The notes: generated by a model not told the origin, from the sequence alone. A DNA stretch of 29,813 nucleotides from UBA4717 sp045580165 (GCA_045580165.1 JAZNNG010000002.1:1-29813), one strand, 5' to 3'; shown: positions 8,098 to 15,199, counted from the stretch's first letter. Numbers and translations: made by a program.

Positions 8098-8373
8098 TCA
8101 AATGAAAATCCACAAAATTGCAGACACTATTCCGCCTGCCGACAAAACGAGCAGACTCAAAAAGAAAAGAGGACTGATCCTGACGGATTTTTTTGAATTT
8201 TTCTCCTGCTTATACGATATTTCCTTAATTATTCTGTTAGCCTCGAGCACAAGGTCACGCTCGGTCATAATACCCTTAGTGCTTTGCGGCTTCATTATGA
8301 AATACGCCTCCTCGAACACACTGTCCGCGCGTCCCGATATCTTTATCATCTGTCTTTGGCAACCCTTTAACAA
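8098..8373 (-). CDS. Small hypothetical protein with a C-terminal membrane segment
   Basis: A 91-residue protein of no recognised family. The start is a TTG at 8373, supported by a perfect AAGGAG seven bases upstream. The first half is polar and charged with a likely amphipathic helix (about residues 38-55, RDLVLEANRIIKEIS), followed by a lysine-rich stretch. About 20 hydrophobic residues at the end (PLFFLSLLVLSAGGIVSAIL) form one transmembrane helix, so it should sit in the membrane with a cytosolic N-terminus. No terminator separates it from rnj downstream, so some read-through into the rnj leader is possible. The reading frame and ribosome-binding site make it a credible gene; its function is unknown. 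Confidence 0.65.
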   Translation of the reverse strand: MLKGCQRQMIKISGRADSVFEEAYFIMKPQSTKGIMTERDLVLEANRIIKEISYKQEKNSKKSVRISPLFFLSLLVLSAGGIVSAILWIFI

Positions 8374-8408
8374 TTTACTTCTCCTTGAAACCTTACTTTA
8401 AGGATATT

Positions 8409-8425
8409 ATTGACACAGTGTGCTA
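8409..8425. other. Imperfect dyad upstream of the small membrane protein gene
   Basis: TTGACACAGTGTGCTAA is an inverted repeat (TTGACACA / TGTGCTAA, two mismatches) about 35 bases upstream of the TTG start. It could be an operator or chance; no clear -35/-10 pair was found beside it. Confidence 0.25.
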
Positions 8426-8459
8426 ATTTATTCAGCTTTTCATATATATTGAAATATAA

Positions 8460-8487
8460 GAAAAGCACCGCCGAGGCAGTGCTTTGT
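8460..8487 (-). terminator. Intrinsic terminator after the AbrB-like gene
   Basis: On the minus strand, AAAGCACTGCC pairs with GGCGGTGCTTT, followed by TCTTATATTT. It lies a few bases beyond the stop codon. Confidence 0.7.
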
Positions 8488-8491
8488 GTAA

Positions 8492-8737
8492 TTATTTTGC
8501 ATTAAGCTTACCAAGACATTCGCGGCATATATGCTTCTCATCAAGCTCTATGAGAGAGTCGCCCGACGAGCAGAAAACGCACGCAGGCTTGTCGCGTCTG
8601 ATGACTATGGAATTGTTTTCGAGCGAGATCTTTAGAAAGTCCCCCTCGCTTATATTAAGCGCCTCGCGCATTTTTTTGGGCAAAACGAGTCTGCCGAGGT
8701 TATCAAGCTGTCTTGCTTCTGTAAGTTTGAGCTTCAT
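8492..8737 (-). CDS. AbrB/SpoVT-type regulator with a zinc-ribbon tail
   Basis: An 81-residue DNA-binding protein. Residues of about 8-47 form a swapped-hairpin AbrB/MazE/SpoVT domain, including the typical DNLGRLVLPKKMREALNI core. The C-terminal third carries two CxxC pairs (Cys 53/56 and 71/74) spaced like a small zinc ribbon. AbrB-family proteins act as dimers or tetramers controlling transition-state and sporulation genes. The ATG at 8737 has AAGGGGGG upstream and a strong promoter. The gene is divergent from spmA, with less than 90 bases between the start codons, so it may control itself and the spore maturation genes; that is an inference from position. It is not long enough to be a canonical full-length AbrB plus a GAF domain as in SpoVT. 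Confidence 0.88.
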   Translation of the reverse strand: MKLKLTEARQLDNLGRLVLPKKMREALNISEGDFLKISLENNSIVIRRDKPACVFCSSGDSLIELDEKHICRECLGKLNAK

Positions 8738-8766
8738 TTGGATTCCCCCCTTGCTTTTACGTCTTT

Positions 8767-8795
8767 ATTCTACAATAATTTCCAAAAAATGTCAA
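8767..8795 (-). promoter_or_regulatory. Strong promoter for the AbrB-like gene
   Basis: On the minus strand, TTGACA (8790-8795), a 17-base spacer and TAGAAT (8767-8772). A second TTGACA on the same strand (8802-8807) lies 12 bases further upstream. The region also serves as the upstream region of spmA. Confidence 0.8.
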
Positions 8796-8820
8796 TAGCT
8801 TTGTCAAAAAAGGAGTTAAA

Positions 8821-9420
8821 ATGCTTGGAAAAACGTTTTCTCTTATCTCTGTAATATCGCTCCTCTGCGCCGTGGTGGGCGGCAGAGTCCCCGAGCTTGC
8901 GGCATCGGTACTCACCGGCGCATCGGGCGCGGTAAGCCTTACTCTTGCGCTTGTCGGTATGATGAGTCTTTGGAACGGTGTGATGGAGCTATTGCGCGAG
9001 GCAGGTGCGATAGATAAGCTTGCAAGACTCATATCGCCGCTTTTGAAAATCCTGTTCCCGACTGCGTACCGCACGGGCAGGGGAGTGAGGGAGGCGTGCG
9101 CCAACATATCCGCAAACCTTCTCGGTATCGGTAACGCGGCAACACCGCTTGCCATCTCGGCTCTTGAAAAAATGCAGCTTGACAACCCCGAGCAGACCGC
9201 GGCAAGCGACGATCAGGTGACTCTCGCGGTTATGAATTCGGCGTGTGTCAATATTATGCCCGTAACTCTTATCGCAATACGTACCGCGGCAGGCTGCGCC
9301 GACCCCTACGCCGTGCTTGTGCCGGTATGGATATGCTCAACCGTCGGTTGCGTTATGTCGGTGGTATACACAAAGCTGCTATCGAATTTTTACAAGAGAA
9401 AACGGAGGTGCGGTAAATGA
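8821..9420 (+). CDS. spmA: Spore maturation protein A
   Basis: A 199-residue integral membrane protein with four to five hydrophobic segments and the nucleoside-recognition (Gate) fold seen in SpmA. The segment GIGNAATPLAISALEKMQ and the downstream MNSACVNIMPVTLIAIR are characteristic. In Bacillus, SpmA and SpmB are needed for spore core dehydration and heat resistance; the transported molecule is unknown. AAAGGAG precedes the ATG at a normal distance. The TGA stop overlaps the spmB start by four bases (ATGA), a sign of translational coupling. The gene supports the view that the host forms endospores. Confidence 0.93.
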   Translation: MLGKTFSLISVISLLCAVVGGRVPELAASVLTGASGAVSLTLALVGMMSLWNGVMELLREAGAIDKLARLISPLLKILFPTAYRTGRGVREACANISANLLGIGNAATPLAISALEKMQLDNPEQTAASDDQVTLAVMNSACVNIMPVTLIAIRTAAGCADPYAVLVPVWICSTVGCVMSVVYTKLLSNFYKRKRRCGK

Positions 9421-9938
9421 TGGAGCTTGTGTCAGCCCTCGCCGTACCTGCAGTTCTTTGCCTGTGCTCGGTTATAATACTGTTTTCAAAAAAGGACTGC
9501 TTCGGCGCGTTTTTAAGGGGCGCCGAAAAGGGTGTCAAAACCGCATTTTCGCTTATGCCGACGCTTGTGATAATGTGTACTGCGGCATCAATGTTCTCGG
9601 CGTCAGGCGCGGGTAAGTATTTATCTGGGCTTGTGTCTCCCGTGACGAGGTTACTCGGAATACCGTCCGAAATAGTGCCGTTTTTAATAGTCAGACCCAT
9701 ATCGGGAAGCGCATCCAATTCCGTTTTGAGTCAGCTTTATACCGAGCTTGGCGCAGACAGCTTCGCCGCCTTTACGGCATCGGTAATAGCAGGCAGCTCG
9801 GACACGCTTTTTTACATAATCGCGGTATATTTTTCTGCGGTAAAAATAAAAGATACCCGCCACGCAGTAGCGGCGGGTATCTTTACTATGCTGACAGTCG
9901 TGATACTGTCCTGCTTTGTGTCACGAATCTTCTTCTGA
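9417..9938 (+). CDS. spmB: Spore maturation protein B
   Basis: A 173-residue membrane protein with the same Gate-type fold as its partner SpmA. Conserved stretches include the FLRGAEKGVKTAFSLMP region and RPISGSASNSVL. It starts in the ATGA overlap with spmA; a second ATG follows at once (9420), so the true start may be one codon later. Its last 18 bases overlap the last bases of the convergent yfhO-like gene, and a perfect 12-base inverted repeat in the 3' third of the coding region (9850-9883) appears to be the terminator of that opposite gene. The codons for KDTRHAVAAGIF are therefore under a double constraint. Confidence 0.92.
   Translation: MMELVSALAVPAVLCLCSVIILFSKKDCFGAFLRGAEKGVKTAFSLMPTLVIMCTAASMFSASGAGKYLSGLVSPVTRLLGIPSEIVPFLIVRPISGSASNSVLSQLYTELGADSFAAFTASVIAGSSDTLFYIIAVYFSAVKIKDTRHAVAAGIFTMLTVVILSCFVSRIFF
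9840..9883 (-). terminator. Terminator of the yfhO-like operon, embedded in spmB
   Basis: AAGATACCCGCC (9850-9861) and GGCGGGTATCTT (9872-9883) are perfect inverted repeats around a 10-base loop. On the minus strand the hairpin is followed by TTTTATTTTTA, a proper T-run, so it would stop transcription coming from the convergent gene. On the plus strand no T-run follows, so spmB transcription should pass. Confidence 0.75.
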
Positions 9939-12647
9939 CGGCTCGTCTTCCGTACCATCCGGAGCTTTTTCGGGCTCGGTCTTTAGCTCGGCAGCTGCCG
10001 CGATAGTCTTTTTCGCCTTCAGTCTTTGCTCCGCGAGAACGTATATAAGCAAAAGTACTATACCGAACAGAGCGGTAAGGAGTCCGAAGTTTAGCTCCTT
10101 TGAAATATACTTGACCTCGAAATCATATTCGCCGTTCTCGAGAGCGACTCCCGTGAATATTCCTGCGACTTTGAAGGTCTCGCACTTTTCGCCGTTTGCG
10201 AAAACGTTTATGTTTTCGTCATACGGCATAGTGAGCATAAGGGTGTTGCGTCCGTTTGCAACCGTTACGCTTCCCGAAAAATGCGTATCCGTATGCTCGG
10301 TGTCAAGCACCGCCGCGCCCTCTGCAAGCTTTTTCATTGCCTGATCATATAAATCGGCGTCGAGAGTGTAGAAGTAGTTTGAGTGATTTAAGATAAGAGT
10401 TTCGTCCTCAAGCGACATTGAAAGGTGAACTATATCTCCCTTTTTGTGCTCGCCGAGACAAAGTATGCCGTGTTTGTCGGTAAGGAAGTAATCCTTGACT
10501 TCAACGTCGTTGTACTTGATATTGGTCTTTTTGCGGTAACCGTTTGTGATGGGGAAGAACGCGTACATAACTCCGTCGCTTTGCGCGGTTACAACGAAAT
10601 TTAGGCGTGCGCTCTTGCTATTATTTGTACGCTTGTAGGTCTTTCTGTTTGTGTTAGAGGTCCTTTCGGCGTTTTCAAGCTTGATCTCTTGCTTGTTTGG
10701 CTTGAAAAGCTTAAGCATTCCCTCGCTTTCAAGCATAGAGCCGCACATAGCGTTCATAAGCTCGAAGGGGTTTTCGTAAGCCGAGTTGTCAAAGCCCACG
10801 TACTCTGAATTTACCGTGTAGGCAATGGGAAGCGCGTACGGATTTTCGTATATAACGGTTTGATCGTCGGGGTCGGTGTATATAAGCTCATACGAGGGGT
10901 CTGCCGCCTTCTGACCGTCGCTTAACACGTACTTAATGCCGATTAACGAGTCGCCGACGGGGTTGGGATCGGAGTAGTTCGAGTGATGCGAGCGCGAGGA
11001 GTAGCCCATATCAGCAAGATAGCTTATAACGCTCTTGTTGAGTGTCGAGGTGGAGCCCGAAATTCCGTTTAGTCCAATGGCGTAGTTATCGTTGACCTTT
11101 CTTATGATGAGGTTTTCGCTTCGGTATAAGGAGGGGTCGTTTTCCTTCATATACTCGGCGTCGCTTCTGTACTTTTCTGCAAAGTCATTGTAGTAGCTGT
11201 GCTTTGAAAAGCCGACGTCATCGTCCATCATATAAATTCCCGCAATTCCGTTTCCGAGAAGCTCGATGAGCGTTATGCACAAAAGCGCAACCGAACCGTG
11301 CACGGGATTTTTTATTGCGGCGCGCAGTCCTGCGAGGACGGCTATCGCGCAGCCGATACCTGCCCATATCGCGGCGAATTCGTTGAGATATTCATATTCA
11401 AATTTTTGAAGCACCGAGGAAAGCAGAATAAACGCTATAACGGCGGTGGTGATCTGAGACGGCTTAATGTCGGACAGCTTTTCAAACGCGTCTGCGGCGA
11501 TAACTACCATTATAAACGTGAAAATAAAGCTGTATCTGAAATTGAGCCAGTTCGGGAACTGGAAGCCGTGCCATACGAGGTCGATGGTCGAGCCGCAGAA
11601 GCTTATCGCGAGTACGGCCGCGACGATACCCATCGACGCTTTTTTGCGTGAGCTTATTGTGGGTACTATAAAGTAAAGCGCGGCAAGTATTACGCAAAGC
11701 ACCGAGCAGTATATGAACGGCATACCCTCGGGACGCACCGTGTCGTATGAGGCAGGAAGAAGCTTTGCGAAAATGTCAAGAAACTCGGTCTTGACGGTGA
11801 AAGCAAGCTTTGGGTCGGAGAACGAGTCTTTGCCGAAGCTGAGTGAATACAGTACGGGGAATATGAGTGGCGACGCCATCGCCGCCGATATTATCGAAAA
11901 CAGAGAAAAGCGAAGCCCCGATTTTATAAAGTGGTTGCTTTCAAGCTCCTCACCGCGCTCATCAGGAGTGCAGTAGAAATAGTAAGCGAGGAAATATACC
12001 ACCGCGAATATACATATCATATATCCGATGTAGAAGCTTGTTAAGAGAGCGACGGCAAGGCTCAGGGTGTAGAGCATATAGCGGCGCTCGCGTATAAGCT
12101 TTTCAATGCCGAGCATTATAAGCGGAAGCAGATACATACAGTCGATCCACATAGTGTTCGATGCATAGATTATACCGTATGATGAGAGGGCGTAGCAGGT
12201 GGAGAAGATGAGCGCGCCCACCTCGGAGAGCTTGCGCGTCTTGGTGAGATAAATGTTAGCCGTCAGACCGCAGAGTCCGCATTTTGCGAGAATTATCAGA
12301 AGCATAGCCTCTTGAATATTCTCCTTCGGGAAAAGCGCTACTAAAAGCGAGAGGGGGCTCGCAAGATAGTAGGCGAAGATTCCGAGGAACTCACCCGACA
12401 AAGCACGCTCGAAGGAGTAAATGATACTGCCCTCGCCGACGAGAGCGTCACGGAGCGCCTCGAAGAAATATATATACTGCGCGTTCAGGTCAAGCACGAG
12501 CACCGTGCCGTTGCCGAACGGGAAGATAAGCCTCGAAACGTACACGAGGAAAAATGTAAGGAAGGGTATTAAGAACGATAATAAGCGGAATTGGGCGCCG
12601 TCCATTTTGAAGCCGAAGCCTTTGATCTTTTCTTTTATTCTGTCCAT
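9921..12647 (-). CDS. YfhO family membrane protein
   Basis: A 908-residue protein with about a dozen hydrophobic helices in the first 450 residues, including the family's DLNAQY segment near the first extracytoplasmic loop and the TMWIDCMYLLPLIMLG stretch. A large extracytoplasmic domain (about residues 480-830) and a final hydrophobic helix with a charged, Glu/Asp-rich cytosolic tail follow. YfhO-type proteins are GT-C-like membrane proteins linked to glycosylation of lipoteichoic acid or other cell-surface polymers; the sugar and acceptor cannot be read here. The start at 12647 has AGGAG upstream. It lies 12 bases behind the DUF951 gene and is probably cotranscribed with it. Its 3' end overlaps spmB by 18 bases. 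Confidence 0.9.
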   Translation of the reverse strand: MDRIKEKIKGFGFKMDGAQFRLLSFLIPFLTFFLVYVSRLIFPFGNGTVLVLDLNAQYIYFFEALRDALVGEGSIIYSFERALSGEFLGIFAYYLASPLSLLVALFPKENIQEAMLLIILAKCGLCGLTANIYLTKTRKLSEVGALIFSTCYALSSYGIIYASNTMWIDCMYLLPLIMLGIEKLIRERRYMLYTLSLAVALLTSFYIGYMICIFAVVYFLAYYFYCTPDERGEELESNHFIKSGLRFSLFSIISAAMASPLIFPVLYSLSFGKDSFSDPKLAFTVKTEFLDIFAKLLPASYDTVRPEGMPFIYCSVLCVILAALYFIVPTISSRKKASMGIVAAVLAISFCGSTIDLVWHGFQFPNWLNFRYSFIFTFIMVVIAADAFEKLSDIKPSQITTAVIAFILLSSVLQKFEYEYLNEFAAIWAGIGCAIAVLAGLRAAIKNPVHGSVALLCITLIELLGNGIAGIYMMDDDVGFSKHSYYNDFAEKYRSDAEYMKENDPSLYRSENLIIRKVNDNYAIGLNGISGSTSTLNKSVISYLADMGYSSRSHHSNYSDPNPVGDSLIGIKYVLSDGQKAADPSYELIYTDPDDQTVIYENPYALPIAYTVNSEYVGFDNSAYENPFELMNAMCGSMLESEGMLKLFKPNKQEIKLENAERTSNTNRKTYKRTNNSKSARLNFVVTAQSDGVMYAFFPITNGYRKKTNIKYNDVEVKDYFLTDKHGILCLGEHKKGDIVHLSMSLEDETLILNHSNYFYTLDADLYDQAMKKLAEGAAVLDTEHTDTHFSGSVTVANGRNTLMLTMPYDENINVFANGEKCETFKVAGIFTGVALENGEYDFEVKYISKELNFGLLTALFGIVLLLIYVLAEQRLKAKKTIAAAAELKTEPEKAPDGTEDEPSEEDS

Positions 12648-12659
12648 CGTGGAGATCTC

Positions 12660-12866
12660 CTAATTCAAAACTTGATCCGCGGGAATAACGCGCTTGATGC
12701 TTTTTTCAAGCTTTATTCTCGGAACTGTAACGTCACGTCCGCAGATAACGCACTTGATACGTATGTCTGAGCCTGCGCGAAGCACCTTCATCATAGTGCT
12801 TCCGCACGGGTGCGGCTTCTTCATTTCAAGTATGTCCTGAGCGGATATTTTTATTATGTTTGGCAT
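12660..12866 (-). CDS. DUF951 family small protein
   Basis: A 68-residue cytosolic protein. The pattern KKPHPCGST followed by CVICGRDVTVPR matches DUF951, a small Firmicutes family with Cys residues that may hold a metal, of unknown function. An in-frame ATG far upstream (12980) is rejected because it would read through the promoter; the ATG at 12866 has AAGAGG at the right distance. It is the first gene of a two-gene unit with the yfhO-like gene. Confidence 0.88.
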   Translation of the reverse strand: MPNIIKISAQDILEMKKPHPCGSTMMKVLRAGSDIRIKCVICGRDVTVPRIKLEKSIKRVIPADQVLN

Positions 12867-12909
12867 AAATAACCTCTTTATACTTAATTTAAGGCTTGTA
12901 CTATCCTTA

Positions 12910-12938
12910 ATTTTACCACGCAAACGCCCGATGTGCAA
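12910..12938 (-). promoter_or_regulatory. Promoter of the DUF951-yfhO operon
   Basis: On the minus strand, TTGCAC (12933-12938), a 17-base spacer and TAAAAT (12910-12915), about 45 bases before the start codon. Confidence 0.65.
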
Positions 12939-13010
12939 CTGTTTTTTGAAAACTTTACAGTGAAAGACGGCACAATGCAAAAATGTTTACAAAATTTTCC
13001 AAAGTTTGTC

Positions 13011-13038
13011 TTGCATATCGCGCGGATTTTGATATAAT
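13011..13038 (+). promoter_or_regulatory. Promoter of the 73-residue membrane peptide gene
   Basis: TTGCAT (13011-13016), a 16-base spacer and TATAAT (13033-13038) preceded by TGA, an extended -10. Confidence 0.7.
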
Positions 13039-13073
13039 ATAAGTGTAAGAAGCTTACGGATAGGAGAATAGCT

Positions 13074-13295
13074 ATGAAAAGAGAAAATTCAAGAGCAGGA
13101 ATAATAACCGCGATTGCAGTAATTGCAGGCGCTATCGTTGTTGCGGCAGGCGTTTTGGTGGTATTTAAGAAGCTTTGCGATAAATACAAGATAGTTGAGA
13201 GAGACATCGTGACAGAGGGCATCGAGCCCGACGCAATATGTGAGTGCGAATGCGCGCAGGAGAGCACAGAACCCTGCGAGGAAGCCGCAGAATAA
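13074..13295 (+). CDS. Small single-pass membrane protein with a Cys/Glu-rich tail
   Basis: A 73-residue protein with no recognised family. A basic start (MKRENSR) leads into one hydrophobic helix of about 23 residues (from residue 9), then a short basic linker. The acidic C-terminal tail has four cysteines in a CECEC...C arrangement (about residues 56-68). The topology would put the tail either in the cytosol or outside; the positive-inside rule is ambiguous because both flanks are basic. It has a consensus promoter, AGGAG seven bases before the ATG, and a strong terminator about 50 bases after the stop, so it is a complete single-gene unit. The Cys-rich tail may bind metal or be redox active; that is a guess. 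Confidence 0.72.
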   Translation: MKRENSRAGIITAIAVIAGAIVVAAGVLVVFKKLCDKYKIVERDIVTEGIEPDAICECECAQESTEPCEEAAE

Positions 13296-13348
13296 GACGA
13301 AATAAAAAAGGGACGCATCATCTCTGCAATTTTAGCGGAAAAATAACG

Positions 13349-13383
13349 AACACCACCAAGGAATTTTCTTTGGTGGTGTTTTT
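13349..13383 (+). terminator. Intrinsic terminator after the small membrane protein gene
   Basis: AACACCACCAAGGAA and TTTGGTGGTGTT pair, followed by a run of T. This is a strong, canonical structure. Confidence 0.85.
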
Positions 13384-13408
13384 CAATCGGTGGGACTATA
13401 CGAAAAGA

Positions 13409-13441
13409 CTCCCTCCGGGAGGGAGCTGGGCACTGAGGGAG
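13409..13441 (+). repeat. REP-like palindromic element A
   Basis: CTCCCTCC (13409-13416) and GGAGGGAG (13418-13425) form a tight palindrome, followed by a short spacer and CTGAGGGAG. The layout (large palindrome, TGG-type spacer, GAGGGAG end) is the same as in element C, but the small middle hairpin is missing. It faces element B. Confidence 0.6.
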
Positions 13442-13483
13442 AGTGCGATACAATGAAATTTGCGAAAACTTAAAGTCACGCGG

Positions 13484-13530
13484 GCTCCTTCCGTCACGCT
13501 TCGCGTGCCACCTTCCTTCCGGAGGAAGGC
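13484..13530 (-). repeat. REP-like palindromic element B
   Basis: CTCCTTCCGT leads into a small hairpin CACGC-TTC-GCGTG (13495-13507), then CCA and a larger palindrome CCTTCC...GGAAGG (13511-13529). The order matches element D and is the reverse of A and C, so A and B face each other. Confidence 0.65.
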
Positions 13531-13718
13531 TTATGTGCGCGCCGTTCCTCTTTTGCTAGTGGGTTCGGGCATCCGACCGATTTTGCGCGGTGGACATCCA
13601 CGCGCTATGCTTGCCCCGGACGCGAGCGTCGGGAAAGCGGAAAAACTGCGCTAACAAAGGATATCCTCGCAACTCAACCGACTTAACTATAGGTTGAATT
13701 TATTCTAATATAGCGTTG
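13531..13718. other. Non-coding stretch with three clustered hairpins
   Basis: I see no credible gene here; short open frames lack ribosome-binding sites. Three GC-rich hairpins lie in a row: GGTTCGG / CCGACC (about 13561-13577), GCGCG-TGGA / TCCA-CGCGC (13585-13605, one bulge) and CCC-GACGC / GCGTC-GGG (about 13615-13633). Closer to the next promoter, CAACC (13675-13679) and GGTTG (13692-13696) form a small dyad that may be an operator for the XRE regulator. The block could be an insertion-prone intergenic repeat or a structured RNA. Confidence 0.4.
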
Positions 13719-13747
13719 TTGAATTATCCTTGTTTGTGTGCTATACT
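13719..13747 (+). promoter_or_regulatory. Promoter of the first XRE regulator gene
   Basis: TTGAAT (13719-13724), a 17-base spacer and TATACT (13742-13747) with an extended TGC. The same TGTGCTATA sequence is found at the promoter of the second XRE gene. Confidence 0.65.
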
Positions 13748-13789
13748 TATATCAGTGAAGCGCGTCACAATAAAAATTGGAGGTTTCTT

Positions 13790-14833
13790 ATGACCAATAT
13801 CAATATAGGCAACAAGATACGGGAACTCAGAAAAAAGAAAGGCATTACGCAAGAAGCTCTTGCATCTGTTCTTTCTGTTTCTCCGCAAGCGGTAAGCAAA
13901 TGGGAGAGTGGTCTGACATATCCCGATATGGAAATGATCCCGGTTATCGCAGGATATTTTGAGGTTTCTATGGATATTCTGTTTGATTACGATGTTCGTG
14001 AAATGAAATCAAAAATCCAAAAGATTACTGATGAAGCCAGAAGGTATTTTTTTGATAATACCCCGAGATATATAGAAGCGATAAAAACCGCTTTGCAGGA
14101 ATATCCGGAAAATGAATTCCTGCTTTGCTGTCTGTTAGACGCCTACGAATATGCTTTGCGTGATCAAGACGACACGTCGCATCTCGATGAATTGATTGAG
14201 CTTTCTCAAAAAATTATTACCGAGAGTTCGGACTTTCTTCGGGTATGTAATGCTAAAGATTGTCAATCAGCGGCATATCTCAAGAAAGGCGAATACCAAA
14301 AAGCAAAAGATGTTTTGGAAACGCTTCCGTGCGACTTTAATATTCGCTATGATACGATGTCATTTCGTCTTTCGGGAAGAGATAAGTTGAATGCCTCTGT
14401 ATTTTCCCGAAATCATCATTTGGAGGGATTGTATAGTTCGTGTATGAAGGAAGGTGATGCTTGGTTCTTTATGGATCAGCATCCCGATGTTAAGTTCCGC
14501 GATTATACATCCGATGATTATATCCCAGAGGCCTTGAAATGCTATCAAAAAGGACTTCGTGTGCTTACGACATTTCTTTTAACAGACTACTATGATAATC
14601 CCGCAGAACAATATCTTTGGGAAGGTATGCAAACGTTCCATTGGAGTTTTCTTCAGTGCATCGCTGCTTGCTATAAAAAGCTTGGTAATGTTGAGGAATG
14701 TGAAAAATATATTGCGGAAGCATATCACCTTATATGTGTTGTATGGAAGGACTTTGAGGAGAACAAAGAATATTATATGGAGTATTTCTATAAGTATCTG
14801 AACAAGTATGATCTCGCAGAATATATCAAGTAA
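13790..14833 (+). CDS. XRE-family regulator with a large helical C-terminal domain
   Basis: A 347-residue cytosolic protein. Residues of about 6-62 are a Cro/C1-type helix-turn-helix (IRELRKKKGITQEALA...VSPQAVSKWE...YPD), followed by the usual P.IA.YF.VS.D.L segment. The rest (about 75-345) is predicted helical and tetratricopeptide-like (for example YLKKGEYQKAKDVLETLP and CYKKLGNVEECEKYIAEAY), as in sensors that bind a peptide or partner protein. The ATG at 13790 has GGAGG six bases upstream; a longer in-frame start at 13730 would fall inside the promoter. Codon use is more AT-rich than in the neighbouring housekeeping genes, and REP-like elements flank the gene on both sides, suggesting acquisition or an insertion hotspot. 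Target genes are unknown. Confidence 0.88.
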   Translation: MTNINIGNKIRELRKKKGITQEALASVLSVSPQAVSKWESGLTYPDMEMIPVIAGYFEVSMDILFDYDVREMKSKIQKITDEARRYFFDNTPRYIEAIKTALQEYPENEFLLCCLLDAYEYALRDQDDTSHLDELIELSQKIITESSDFLRVCNAKDCQSAAYLKKGEYQKAKDVLETLPCDFNIRYDTMSFRLSGRDKLNASVFSRNHHLEGLYSSCMKEGDAWFFMDQHPDVKFRDYTSDDYIPEALKCYQKGLRVLTTFLLTDYYDNPAEQYLWEGMQTFHWSFLQCIAACYKKLGNVEECEKYIAEAYHLICVVWKDFEENKEYYMEYFYKYLNKYDLAEYIK

Positions 14834-14838
14834 TTCTC

Positions 14839-14866
14839 GCCCCGCCTCTGTGCGGGGCTTTTCTTT
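14839..14866 (+). terminator. Intrinsic terminator of the first XRE gene
   Basis: GCCCCGC and GCGGGGC pair around a six-base loop, followed by TTTTCTTT. Confidence 0.85.
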
Positions 14867-14887
14867 GCTTTCTGCGTATGAAAAAAG

Positions 14888-14937
14888 CCTTCTCCTGTGG
14901 GAGAAGGTGGCAGCCGAAGGCTGACGGATGAGGAGCC
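14888..14937 (+). repeat. REP-like palindromic element C
   Basis: CCTTCTCC-TGTG-GGAGAAGG (14888-14907), spacer TGG, a small hairpin CAGCC-GAA-GGCTG (14911-14923), then ACGGATGAGGAGCC. I recall this consensus as a common dispersed repeat of gut Clostridia; that is recollection, not a search. It faces element D. Confidence 0.75.
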
Positions 14938-14953
14938 TTTTTTTCATTGTAAA

Positions 14954-15002
14954 CACCTCATCCACCGCTGACGCGGTCCCCCTTCCCCCTCTGGGGAAGG
15001 CT
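14954..15002 (-). repeat. REP-like palindromic element D
   Basis: CACCTCATCC, a small hairpin ACCGC-TGAC-GCGGT (14964-14977), then CCTTCCCC-N4-GGGGAAGG (14981-15000). It has the layout of element B and the reverse orientation to C. The stretch from here to the next promoter (about 15003-15120) holds no gene; a small palindrome CAACTGTTG lies at 15087-15095. Confidence 0.7.
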
Positions 15003-15120
15003 ATTCAATTTTACCGCTTATTTTGCTCGCCCTCGCGTCCCTTTTTTATTTTCAAAACATAGGTTATTCATCATTTTTGTGTCGGACAACTGTTGGTTGA
15101 GCTTCAAGACGAGCAAGTTG

Positions 15121-15149
15121 TTTACTTTGCTTGTCTTTTGTGCTATAAT
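15121..15149 (+). promoter_or_regulatory. Probable promoter of the second XRE regulator gene
   Basis: TATAAT at 15144-15149 preceded by TGC (extended -10). The -35 is weak (TTTACT at 15121-15126, 17-base spacer). Confidence 0.5.
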
Positions 15150-15199
15150 TCAGATACATCAAAGAGCTCGCGGTGATATTTGGAAAGGAATATAAATCT

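Noticed and set aside
13460..13654. Plus-strand frame of 64 codons between the palindromic elements
   Set aside because: It runs through REP-like hairpins, has no ribosome-binding site and encodes no recognisable protein.
14579..14965. Minus-strand frame over the end of the first XRE gene and element C
   Set aside because: Part of it is the REP-like palindrome, and the rest is antisense to a supported gene.
13400..15010. CRISPR array
   Set aside because: The repeated units are palindromic, few, unequally spaced and in both orientations; there are no regular spacers and no cas genes.
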